A stretch of DNA of 5,396 nt from an uncultured bacterium (GTDB taxonomy: Bacteria > Desulfobacterota > Desulfobulbia > Desulfobulbales > Desulfobulbaceae), in assembly GCA_903896915.1 (NCBI GenBank), contig CAITZN010000213.1, positions 1 to 5,396 on the forward strand. Direction: 5' to 3'. The notes under the pieces are model-generated. The model saw nothing but the letters and a program-made list of their open reading frames with translations, ran no database searches and was not told where the DNA came from. Positions 1 through 5,396 of the stretch are shown here, piece by piece (positions within the stretch are counted from its first letter, which is position 1; each line of letters begins with the position of its first letter). A program made the translations under genes and the position numbers.

Positions 1-880
1 CGGAATCAAACAACTGGTCGCCTGCCTGAACAATCCCCTTGATCATCGTGTTGAGTTTTACGGTCGTTTCACCCAACTTCTTGATCATATTGCCGATTTC
101 GTCTTCGCTTGTCGCCTTCAGTGTGCCACTGAGGTCGCCATCAGCGAGTCGGTCAATAAAGCCATTAACAATGCGCAATGGTTTTATAATACTGCTTTGT
201 AGCAGATACATGCAGACTACGACGACTACCGCTAGAATGCCAGCCACGGACAGCATCACACTCCAGCGCGCTTTAGTAATAGCCTTGTTGGCATCGTCCA
301 ATGAGCTGATAATTTCAAAGGCACCGTGGATCTCCCCTTCACGCCACCCTTCCTTAATCCCGCCGGTCACGTCCTTTTCACCACGAGGATCACCATGACA
401 GTATAGACATTCAGCTGTTAGTCGAATGGGCTTGAAGTAACGTATCTGATTGTCTTCGATGACGATTTTCTCGGTGAGGTTGTTGCGGCTTATTTCATCA
501 AGGATGGCCTTTTCAATGCTGTCAGGCGTATTTTTCGAATTTCTTGGGTCTGTTTTGGGAACCCGAAAAACATATCCGGCTTCTTGTGCTTTGGATGCGG
601 CCACATTCAAAGCCATGATGACCGGGACAGCCCGCAGAACATTGTCTGCATTAAGCTGATCAAAGGGTTTAACTACGCCACTTTGCAGATTCTTGGCCAT
701 TTCATTTCGGGTCGCCTCACCCATTAAAACAATACCTGCACTCTTAGAGATTATTGCTTTTTCAGCACCAGAGCGAATATCGTTGATTCGTTGCCAAGCC
801 AGCAAAGTCGCAATAATAACTGGGCCGATCAGGGTCAAAATGAGAATTTTCCATTTAATACTTAGCTTGGACAAATGCAT
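1..880 (-). CDS. Methyl-accepting chemotaxis protein with c-type-heme (DUF3365/Tll0287-like) sensor domain, partial
   Basis: Reading the minus strand from ATG at 880-878 gives 293 codons open to the window edge, so the C-terminus is missing. An AGGAGA Shine-Dalgarno lies about 7 bases before the ATG. Residues 11-29 are a first membrane helix, about 30-205 a periplasmic domain and 206-228 a second helix. A HAMP domain follows at about 228-281 (IKPL near its start, then a DEIG motif). The periplasmic part carries one CxxCH motif (C158, C161, H162, followed by GDP), the covalent heme c signature of the DUF3365/Tll0287-like family. The residues just after HAMP (LNTMIKGIVQAGDQL) resemble the start of a chemoreceptor signalling domain, so a chemoreceptor is preferred over a histidine kinase, but the decisive hairpin tip is outside the window. 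Inferred role: inner-membrane receptor sensing redox state, O2 or a gas through periplasmic heme and signalling to CheA/CheW. It is divergent from all other genes here. Confidence 0.85.
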   Translation of the reverse strand, partial: MHLSKLSIKWKILILTLIGPVIIATLLAWQRINDIRSGAEKAIISKSAGIVLMGEATRNEMAKNLQSGVVKPFDQLNADNVLRAVPVIMALNVAASKAQEAGYVFRVPKTDPRNSKNTPDSIEKAILDEISRNNLTEKIVIEDNQIRYFKPIRLTAECLYCHGDPRGEKDVTGGIKEGWREGEIHGAFEIISSLDDANKAITKARWSVMLSVAGILAVVVVVCMYLLQSSIIKPLRIVNGFIDRLADGDLSGTLKATSEDEIGNMIKKLGETTVKLNTMIKGIVQAGDQLFDS

Positions 881-928
881 TCCAGTCTCTCCTTTTCGTT
901 CTTTACATCCAGTTATTAATGTTAACGA

Positions 929-943
929 CCCTTCAGATAAGGG
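929..943. repeat. Small hairpin in the chemoreceptor 5' region
   Basis: CCCTT and AAGGG form a perfect five-base-pair stem with a five-base loop. On the minus strand it lies about 49 bases upstream of the chemoreceptor start and would fall in its 5' untranslated region if transcription begins further upstream. On the plus strand the right arm leads into a strong Shine-Dalgarno-like GGGAGG. The stem is short and may be chance. Confidence 0.3.
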
Positions 944-1062
944 AGGTAAACGTGCTTATTGAATCTTCTACGGCAGTAGCACTCCTTTATATTTAAGTTT
1001 GCCATATGTTTTCATAATATCAAATCAAAATTAATAAACCGAATCTTTTCTAACTTGCAGTC

Positions 1063-1090
1063 GACCTGCCCCATTTTAAAGTGTCAGGTC
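1063..1090. repeat. Inverted repeat GACCTG/CAGGTC, REP-like
   Basis: GACCTG at 1063-1068 and CAGGTC at 1085-1090 are perfect inverted copies separated by 16 bases that include CCCCATTTTAAAGTGT. It resembles GACCTG-type extragenic palindromes that I recall beside REP-associated tyrosine transposase genes in proteobacteria, but no transposase is present here. It could equally be a regulator binding site or chance. The dyad is directly visible; its nature is a guess. Confidence 0.3.
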
Positions 1091-1200
1091 TGATACCGGT
1101 ATGAGTCTATTCTGTATCCTGTCTGAGCTGTGACCCTGCCAAATCCAGTTTTTATTGACGCCAGGTGGACTCCACGATCAATTACCTGCCAACATAAAGC

Positions 1201-1220
1201 CGGCAGCATGAGCTGTGCCG
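1201..1220. repeat. Stem-loop in the intergenic region
   Basis: CGGCAGCATGAGCTGTGCCG can fold with CGGCA paired to TGCCG, or as a longer stem CGG+CAGC / GCTG+CCG with a two-base bulge and loop ATGA. It is followed by only three T residues, and no gene ends on either side, so it does not look like a terminator. Possible attenuator, small RNA element or chance. Confidence 0.25.
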
Positions 1221-1250
1221 TTTGGTCTTGATGCTCTGCTTTTCCCCTTG

Positions 1251-1284
1251 CATTCTTGGGAATGTCCTGGTTTTCTTTAATAAT
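1251..1284 (+). promoter_or_regulatory. Candidate sigma-70-type promoter with overlapping palindrome
   Basis: TTGGGA at 1256-1261 (four of six matches to the -35 consensus) and AATAAT at 1279-1284 (five of six matches to -10) are spaced by 17 bases. They lie about 75 bases upstream of the lipoprotein start. A perfect inverted repeat, CATTC-TTGG-GAATG at 1251-1264, overlaps the proposed -35 box and could be an operator. AT-rich DNA gives such matches by chance, so this is a weak prediction. Confidence 0.3.
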
Positions 1285-1347
1285 AATTACCTCTGAATGA
1301 GGAAGAAGAGGGGACTCCTTTTTCAGGAAAAAATTGTCAATTCTTGT

Positions 1348-1351
1348 GGAG
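1348..1351 (+). promoter_or_regulatory. Ribosome binding site that sets the lipoprotein start
   Basis: GGAG is followed by 7 bases and then ATG at 1359. The upstream in-frame ATG at 1353 is only one base from GGAG, and the TTG at 1344 lies before it, so both are unlikely starts. Starting at 1359 also gives a normal lipoprotein signal peptide beginning MVK. Confidence 0.65.
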
Positions 1352-1358
1352 CATGTAC

Positions 1359-1883
1359 ATGGTTAAAATTTTCCAAATCATTCTGTCTGCATTTGTTGTG
1401 GTCGGCATCTTCGGCTGCGGCGGCGTCAAGGAAGTTAAGGAGCTAGTAGGTCTTGGTGGTAAGGATCGGACTGTCTATAACGGCCCGAAATATGCGCCAA
1501 CCAATCAAGTAGCCGTTGCTTTCCAGCCGGCTCAGGTGCCGAAATCCTGCCGGGTCTTTGCTGAAGTGATGGTGCAGCTGCCATCCAAACTCACAGGTAA
1601 AGACATCGAAGGCGCCATTCTAAACGAGGCCGGGAAAAGAGGGGCGGATCAGGTGTTGATTGGCCAGAGTCGACAGGGCGATGACAAAGGTACACGTTTT
1701 CTCTATTACGGCCCGGACAAGGAATATCTCTGTTCGGAACAGTGCGGCGGCTGGAAGTTCGGCTTTGACGTCTGGGAGAATCAGGGGGAGTGGGTGAATG
1801 TTGGTTATAAGGAGTGGGGCAAGACCGAAGTCCGCTACGATGCACCACTGGTCATGCAGCTGGCCATGTTGCATTGCCGGTAA
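1359..1883 (+). CDS. Predicted lipoprotein of unknown function
   Basis: The product has 174 residues. It begins with a short lipoprotein signal: a basic residue (K3), a hydrophobic stretch (about residues 4-18) and a lipobox ending I-F-G-C with the lipidated cysteine at C20. The residue after the cysteine is Gly, not Asp, so outer-membrane sorting is more likely than inner-membrane retention. The mature part has a linker (about 21-45) and then an alpha/beta-looking segment (about 48-105) with an SCRVFAEV strand and a helix ending GKRGADQVLIG. This resembles the small lipoprotein domains in which a strand, a helix and a GA-rich turn recur (DUF4156/RcsF-like), but the likeness is only by eye. 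The rest is rich in aromatic residues and Gly. Four cysteines remain after C20 (C64, C125, C129, C173), an even number that would suit disulfides or a metal site. The gene is followed by 97 bases before the cyclase, with no clear terminator, so co-transcription is possible. I do not recognise a function. Confidence 0.8.
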   Translation: MVKIFQIILSAFVVVGIFGCGGVKEVKELVGLGGKDRTVYNGPKYAPTNQVAVAFQPAQVPKSCRVFAEVMVQLPSKLTGKDIEGAILNEAGKRGADQVLIGQSRQGDDKGTRFLYYGPDKEYLCSEQCGGWKFGFDVWENQGEWVNVGYKEWGKTEVRYDAPLVMQLAMLHCR

Positions 1884-1980
1884 CTGCGTGCAGGCCCGGT
1901 TCCACGCTTCCAGTCACAACAGGATGAATAACTCCTACAGGCTGTTTACCGAGCAGTTATCACATTAGAAGGTCACGATT

Positions 1981-2883
1981 ATGCATTTAGATAGTGATGC
2001 CTATGCCCGGATTATCGACAATCTGCATGACGGACTCTACTTTGTTGATACCAATAGAGTCATAACCTACTGGAACAGGGCGGCGGAAAGGATCTCCGGT
2101 TATACCTCTGCCGAGGTGGTCGGTAGATCCTGTGCGGACAACATCTTGACCCATGTCGACTGCTACGGCAAGAATCTCTGTGTTGAAGGGTGTCCTCTGG
2201 CGGCAACCATTGCTGATGGGGTGGATCGTGAAGCGGAAGTCTACATGCATCACAAAGATGGCCACCGCATCCCGGTTTCGGTTCGGGCTAGTATCCTCAG
2301 GGACCCGGCCGGCAAGGTTTTGGGCGGCATCGAGTTATTTTCTGACATAAGCAACTTTCAAGTTAACGCCCTCAGGGTTGCCGAGCTTGAGGAACTGGCG
2401 CTTCTTGACAACCTCACGCGATTAGCAAATCGGCATTACCTGAATCGAGACATGCAGGCCAGGTTCGAAGAGTATAAACGGCATAGCATGTCCTTCGGTC
2501 TTCTCTTTATTGATATTGACCATTTTAAAAAGGTGAATGATACCTATGGGCATGGTGTCGGCGATGAAGTTCTGCGTTTTGTGGCCCAGACCTTCATTGC
2601 CAACTCACGACCATTCGATCTCTACGGTCGGTGGGGAGGTGAGGAATTTTTAGGGGTAATCCGTAACATCAGCGCCACTGACCTTGAACACCTGGGCAAC
2701 AGACTCCGGGTTCTGATTGAAAATTCGTACATCATTCATGAAGACCAGAAACTTCAGGTCACGGTTTCCCTCGGCGCAACGCAAGTATGCGAGCAGGACA
2801 CGATCGAACTGCTCGTAAAAAGGGCGGATGGACTGTTGTATCAAAGCAAGCAAACAGGGAGAAATCGTCTCACCATGGGTTGA
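1981..2883 (+). CDS. PAS-GGDEF diguanylate cyclase, soluble
   Basis: A 300-residue protein with no membrane segment, expected to make c-di-GMP from two GTP in the cytoplasm. The start is supported by GAAGG at 1968-1972, eight bases before the ATG. A PAS domain spans about residues 7-125 and a short helical linker precedes a GGDEF domain at about 137-299. The GGDEF domain looks fully active: DNLTRLANR near 143-151, the metal aspartate D178 and substrate residues N186 and D195 in the FIDIDHFKKVND region, the signature GGEEF at 219-223, and GRNR near the end. An RxxD inhibitory site (RPFD, 210-213) sits exactly five residues before GGEEF, so product inhibition is expected. The PAS domain contains C51, C61, C67 and C71, the last in GCPL, a cysteine pattern suited to metal or redox sensing. 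It lies 56 bases before the hemerythrin gene, suggesting an operon. The catalytic assignment is firm; the signal is inferred. Confidence 0.94.
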   Translation: MHLDSDAYARIIDNLHDGLYFVDTNRVITYWNRAAERISGYTSAEVVGRSCADNILTHVDCYGKNLCVEGCPLAATIADGVDREAEVYMHHKDGHRIPVSVRASILRDPAGKVLGGIELFSDISNFQVNALRVAELEELALLDNLTRLANRHYLNRDMQARFEEYKRHSMSFGLLFIDIDHFKKVNDTYGHGVGDEVLRFVAQTFIANSRPFDLYGRWGGEEFLGVIRNISATDLEHLGNRLRVLIENSYIIHEDQKLQVTVSLGATQVCEQDTIELLVKRADGLLYQSKQTGRNRLTMG

Positions 2884-2905
2884 TCAATTGAACGCCTGCT
2901 ATCCG

Positions 2906-2921
2906 GATTTTTTGCAAAATC
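2906..2921 (+). repeat. AT-rich hairpin between cyclase and hemerythrin genes
   Basis: GATTTT and AAAATC form a perfect six-base-pair stem with loop TTGC. It ends just before the hemerythrin Shine-Dalgarno (GAGGGG, 2926-2931). It lacks a GC stem and a downstream T run, so it is not an intrinsic terminator. It could slow ribosome loading or processing of the mRNA, or be chance. An adjoining palindrome ATCCGGAT lies at 2901-2908. Confidence 0.25.
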
Positions 2922-2939
2922 ACAAGAGGGGAATCGTTT

Positions 2940-3362
2940 ATGTCTGTTGTTAAGTGGCGGGATTCGTACAATGTAGGTATCGAGCAATTCGACCAGGAAC
3001 ATCATAAGATTGTTGATTTGATCAACCTCATGTTTGAGGCCGTTCGGGACAAAAGCAGCAAAGATGTTGTGGAAAAGATTTGCCAGGATGTCCTTTCCTA
3101 TACCGAATACCACTTTGCCAACGAAGAACAGGCGTTGCGAGAGATTAAGTATCCAAACCTCGAAGAACAGCTGTCGGAACACGCCAGACTGAGAGCTGAG
3201 ACGCAACGATTGCAGGAAATTATCAAGGACAGGTTTCCTGAGGGCACCGTCGAATTTTATCACTTTCTCCGTGAATGGCTCATTCAGCATATTCTGGAAA
3301 GCGATAAAAAATACGGGCCATATTTTCAGCAAGCCCCTTCGTCCGAAGGCGCGGCGACGTGA
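2940..3362 (+). CDS. Bacteriohemerythrin, single domain
   Basis: A 140-residue protein of the usual length for a stand-alone bacteriohemerythrin, a cytoplasmic four-helix bundle that binds O2 at a diiron site. The start is supported by GAGGGG at 2926-2931, eight bases upstream. The family landmarks are in order: a WRDSYNVGIEQFDQEH opening with H21, then H58 and E62 in HFANEE, YP at 71-72, H81 in SEH, and H117 with D122 in a HxxxxD motif. The spacing from E62 to 77, 77 to 81 and H117 to D122 matches the classical ligand spacing (58 to 73, 73 to 77 and 101 to 106 in the sipunculid protein). Position 77, normally His, is Gln (codon CAG), so one of the three His ligands of one iron is absent. It could still bind iron with altered O2 affinity, or act in iron or nitric oxide handling. 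Its place between a cyclase and a sensor kinase suggests a role in O2 or redox signalling or protection. Family assignment is firm; function is inferred. Confidence 0.93.
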   Translation: MSVVKWRDSYNVGIEQFDQEHHKIVDLINLMFEAVRDKSSKDVVEKICQDVLSYTEYHFANEEQALREIKYPNLEEQLSEHARLRAETQRLQEIIKDRFPEGTVEFYHFLREWLIQHILESDKKYGPYFQQAPSSEGAAT

Positions 3363-3417
3363 GTTGAAACAAAGGTGCAGGACGACACTGGCCGTGAATA
3401 ATCTCTGGTGAGGCGCT

Positions 3418-5396
3418 ATGGACAACATCCCGAATTCCCTTCTTATTGTTGATGACGAACAGCATGTTATAGACCTGTTGTCGTCTATTTTGGTAAAAAG
3501 GGGGTATCGCTGCAGAACTGCCGCGAACGTAGCGCAAGCCAAACAGGCCATGGCGGAAGAAACCTTTGATCTGTTGCTCACCGACCGGTACATGCCGGGA
3601 GAGTCGGGAGTGGATCTGATTCGGCACCTCCAAACGCATCATATTCAGACCGCTGCGGTGATGGTGACGGGTATTGATGATCCTGAACTGGCGAAAGAGG
3701 TGCTTGAATTGGGGGTTTATGGCTTTATTGTCAAACCTTTCTCCAATAATCTGGTGCTGATTACGGTGGAAAACGCCCTGAGGCGTCACCGGCTTGAACT
3801 GCAGGAGCAACGCCGCACCCAGCTGCTGGAACAAGAGGTGGTTGCTCGGACCATATCGCTGGACGAGCAGGTCCGTTTTCTCCAGACCCTGATCGATGCT
3901 ATTCCCACTCCCGTCTACTATAAAGATATTAATAGCGTCTATCTCGGCTGTAACCGGGCGTTCGCGAAGATGTTTAAACGTCAGCCTGAAGAGATCATTG
4001 GCACACGATCAACGGATTTTCTTGCTCCTGATGTTGCCAGGGAATACCACCAGAAAGATCAAGAACTCTTTCAGGCTGGAGGTATGCAGGTCTTTGAAAA
4101 AGGTGCTGTTGCTGCAGACGGTTCCCCACGTTTCGGTATCTATCATAGAGCCGCTTTTCTTGATCGTGAAGGCGCCATTGCAGGTCTGGTCGGAGTGCGG
4201 TTCGATATCACAGAACTCAAAAAAGCGGAACAGTCGCTCCGTCTTTCCAGAGAAAACCTTCGCTCAATTATGGATAATCTGAACATCGGGGTTGTGATGA
4301 TCAGTCCCACGTTTGAGATCCTGCGGAGCAACCGGCAAATGCGAAAATGGTTTCCCGATGCCGTGGCCAAAACAGAGATGCATTGCTACCAAATGTTGAT
4401 AAATCCGCAGCAACAGGTGCCGTGCGAGGGATGCCCCTCTAAGAAGGTTTTTGATCTTGGGGAGCCGCAGGAATTCATGGCCACGATGCGTACGGTGCAG
4501 GGAGAGCGAATTTTTCGGGTGTCCACATCGCCGATCTTTGACGATGCCGACACCATTACCGCTGTGGTTGAACTTTTTGAAGATGTCACCGACAGACTGG
4601 CGGCAGAGCGTGAATTCCGTCAGGCGCAGAAATTGGAGGCCATCGGTCAGCTGGCCGCCGGCATTGCACATGAAATCAACACCCCGGTGCAGTATATTGG
4701 CGACAATATCCGTTTTCTTGACGAGGCTTTTCGGGATTTACTGGCCATCAACGAAAAATATGCCGACCTTCTCAACGCAGTTAAGAAGGTGGAACCCGTC
4801 ACTGTATTGATACAAGAATTGGAAGCAGCGATTGATAAGGCTGATGTCTCCTTTTTGCTTGAAGAAATACCAAAAACCGTGCAGCAGAGCCAGGAAGGAG
4901 TCAGTCGTATAGGTGAGATCGTCCGGGCCATGAAAGAGTTTTCTCATCCCGGATCCGATGAAAAGGTCCACTCTGATATCAACCGTATCCTCACCAGCAC
5001 CATAACGGTCAGTCGTAATGAATGGAAATACGTGGCGGATGTTGAGACGGATTTTGCAGCTGACTTGCCGTTAGTCCCTTGCCTGGCTGGGGAGATCAAT
5101 CAGGTGTTTCTCAATCTGATTGTTAATGCCGCCCACGCCATTAATGATATCACGGAGAACGGCAAGCTGGGGAAAGGGCTGGTCAGGCTGTCAACCTGCA
5201 TCCGTGACGGATGGCTTGAGATTCGTGTTGCGGATACCGGCGGTGGTATTCCTGAAGCCGTAGCGCATCGGATTTTCGATCCCTTTTTCACCACCAAGAA
5301 AATAGGGAAGGGTACCGGTCAGGGGCTGGCTATCGCCCGCAGTGTGGTTGTCGATAAACACCAGGGAACGCTTCGTTTCGAAACAGAGGTCGGCAA
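3418..5396 (+). CDS. Receiver-PAS-PAS-histidine kinase hybrid sensor, C-terminus cut by the window
   Basis: The frame from ATG 3418 stays open for 659 codons to the window end. An in-frame TGA at 3409 excludes an earlier start, and GTGAGG at 3408-3413 is a close Shine-Dalgarno. Residues 5-121 are a receiver domain with the acidic pair D12/D13, phospho-acceptor D56 (TDRYMP), T84 and K106 (KPF). A helical linker leads to PAS1 (about 152-268) and PAS2 (about 277-395). PAS2 holds C323, C336 and C339 in CY...PCEGCP. The dimerisation/phosphotransfer domain starts near 402 with phospho-acceptor H418 in AHEINTPVQY. A long helical insert (about 435-490) precedes the second helix (RIGEIVRAMKEFSHPG). 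The ATPase domain shows the N box (NQVFLNLIVNAAHAI, 561-575), DTGGGI (606-611), DPFFTT (621-626) and GTGQGLA (632-638). Only the last part is missing. No membrane segment, so a cytoplasmic kinase, perhaps taking phosphate from another kinase on its receiver. It follows hemerythrin by 55 bases, probably in the same operon. Target unknown. Confidence 0.93.
   Translation, partial: MDNIPNSLLIVDDEQHVIDLLSSILVKRGYRCRTAANVAQAKQAMAEETFDLLLTDRYMPGESGVDLIRHLQTHHIQTAAVMVTGIDDPELAKEVLELGVYGFIVKPFSNNLVLITVENALRRHRLELQEQRRTQLLEQEVVARTISLDEQVRFLQTLIDAIPTPVYYKDINSVYLGCNRAFAKMFKRQPEEIIGTRSTDFLAPDVAREYHQKDQELFQAGGMQVFEKGAVAADGSPRFGIYHRAAFLDREGAIAGLVGVRFDITELKKAEQSLRLSRENLRSIMDNLNIGVVMISPTFEILRSNRQMRKWFPDAVAKTEMHCYQMLINPQQQVPCEGCPSKKVFDLGEPQEFMATMRTVQGERIFRVSTSPIFDDADTITAVVELFEDVTDRLAAEREFRQAQKLEAIGQLAAGIAHEINTPVQYIGDNIRFLDEAFRDLLAINEKYADLLNAVKKVEPVTVLIQELEAAIDKADVSFLLEEIPKTVQQSQEGVSRIGEIVRAMKEFSHPGSDEKVHSDINRILTSTITVSRNEWKYVADVETDFAADLPLVPCLAGEINQVFLNLIVNAAHAINDITENGKLGKGLVRLSTCIRDGWLEIRVADTGGGIPEAVAHRIFDPFFTTKKIGKGTGQGLAIARSVVVDKHQGTLRFETEVG

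Larger units (their letters stand above)
881..1358. other. Divergent intergenic region, no convincing gene
   Basis: These 478 bases separate the chemoreceptor (minus strand) from the lipoprotein (plus strand) and must hold the promoters of both. I see four small dyads (929-943, 1063-1090, 1165-1175 and 1201-1220), a perfect ten-base palindrome ATACCGGTAT at 1093-1102, and a candidate promoter with an overlapping palindrome at 1251-1284. The part next to the chemoreceptor is AT-rich (about 985-1050). CCTGCC recurs at 1065, 1135 and 1185, which may be chance. I recognise no tRNA, riboswitch or CRISPR repeat. Only very short open frames occur. Confidence 0.6.

Noticed and set aside
39..962. Three plus-strand open frames of 69-119 codons across the chemoreceptor region
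   Set aside because: The minus strand encodes a continuous two-helix, CxxCH, HAMP protein over the same bases; the plus frames are serine- and arginine-rich shadows.
964..998. Sigma-28 (flagellar) promoter upstream of the chemoreceptor on the minus strand: TAAA ... GCCGTAGA
   Set aside because: The distance between the two elements is about two bases longer than the usual spacing, and both boxes match only in part.
1234..1296. A 21-codon open frame starting ATG near 1231 in the intergenic region
   Set aside because: No Shine-Dalgarno before the ATG and no recognisable product; it overlaps the candidate promoter.
881..1358. A c-di-GMP riboswitch in the intergenic region, as expected next to c-di-GMP genes
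   Set aside because: I looked for the GEMM-type conserved core and tetraloop receptor patterns and saw none. A covariance-model search would be decisive.
1928..1960. Inverted repeat ATAACT/AGTTAT after the lipoprotein gene as a terminator
   Set aside because: The stem is only six AT-rich pairs with a loop of about 21 bases and no T run, so it cannot be an intrinsic terminator.
2841..3593. A 250-codon open frame on the minus strand opposite hemerythrin and the receiver domain
   Set aside because: It lies wholly opposite well-recognised protein domains, its translation has no recognisable family or sensible domain pattern, and it has no intergenic promoter space. It is a shadow of the plus-strand genes.
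3280..3834. A 184-codon minus-strand open frame opposite the kinase N-terminus
   Set aside because: It is opposite the clear receiver domain and overlaps the other shadow frame; composition is that of an antisense translation.
3896..4810. Open frames of about 75-135 codons inside the kinase gene on both strands
   Set aside because: They overlap unbroken PAS and kinase motifs of the real gene and encode nothing recognisable.

Overview
The window looks like chromosomal DNA of an anaerobic or microaerophilic proteobacterium, most likely of the former Deltaproteobacteria (Desulfuromonas/Geobacter/Desulfobulbus-type groups). This is inferred from the gene content, not from any marker gene. The content is a chemoreceptor with a c-type-heme sensor domain, a stand-alone bacteriohemerythrin, cysteine-bearing PAS domains, and a soluble receiver-PAS-PAS-histidine kinase of a type common in those groups. 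Base composition is balanced and even across the window. I see no sign of a mobile element, CRISPR array, tRNA or rRNA.

Layout. (1) Positions 880 to 1, minus strand: the N-terminal 293 residues of a transmembrane methyl-accepting chemotaxis protein with a periplasmic DUF3365/Tll0287-like heme-binding domain. Its signalling domain lies outside the window. (2) Positions 881-1358: a divergent intergenic region of about 480 bases with several small inverted repeats, one candidate promoter/operator and no convincing gene. (3) Positions 1359-1883, plus strand: a 174-residue predicted lipoprotein of unknown function. (4) Positions 1981-2883: a soluble PAS-GGDEF diguanylate cyclase with an intact active site and an intact inhibitory site. 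(5) Positions 2940-3362: a single-domain bacteriohemerythrin in which one of the usual iron-ligand histidines is glutamine. (6) From 3418 to the window end: a receiver-PAS-PAS-histidine kinase, truncated in its ATP-binding domain by the window edge.

Genes 4 to 6 are separated by 56 and 55 bases, each has its own Shine-Dalgarno sequence, and no terminator is seen between them, so they probably form one operon. The lipoprotein gene, 97 bases upstream, may or may not belong to it. The proposed logic (inference) is an oxygen/redox signalling module. Hemerythrin would bind O2 or handle iron. The cyclase and the kinase would read redox or metal state through similar Cys-containing PAS domains and convert it to c-di-GMP and phosphotransfer. 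The divergent heme chemoreceptor would steer movement by a related cue. The most unusual points are the His-to-Gln change in the hemerythrin, and the similar CY...C..GCP-type cysteine cluster in PAS domains of two different proteins encoded in one short cluster.
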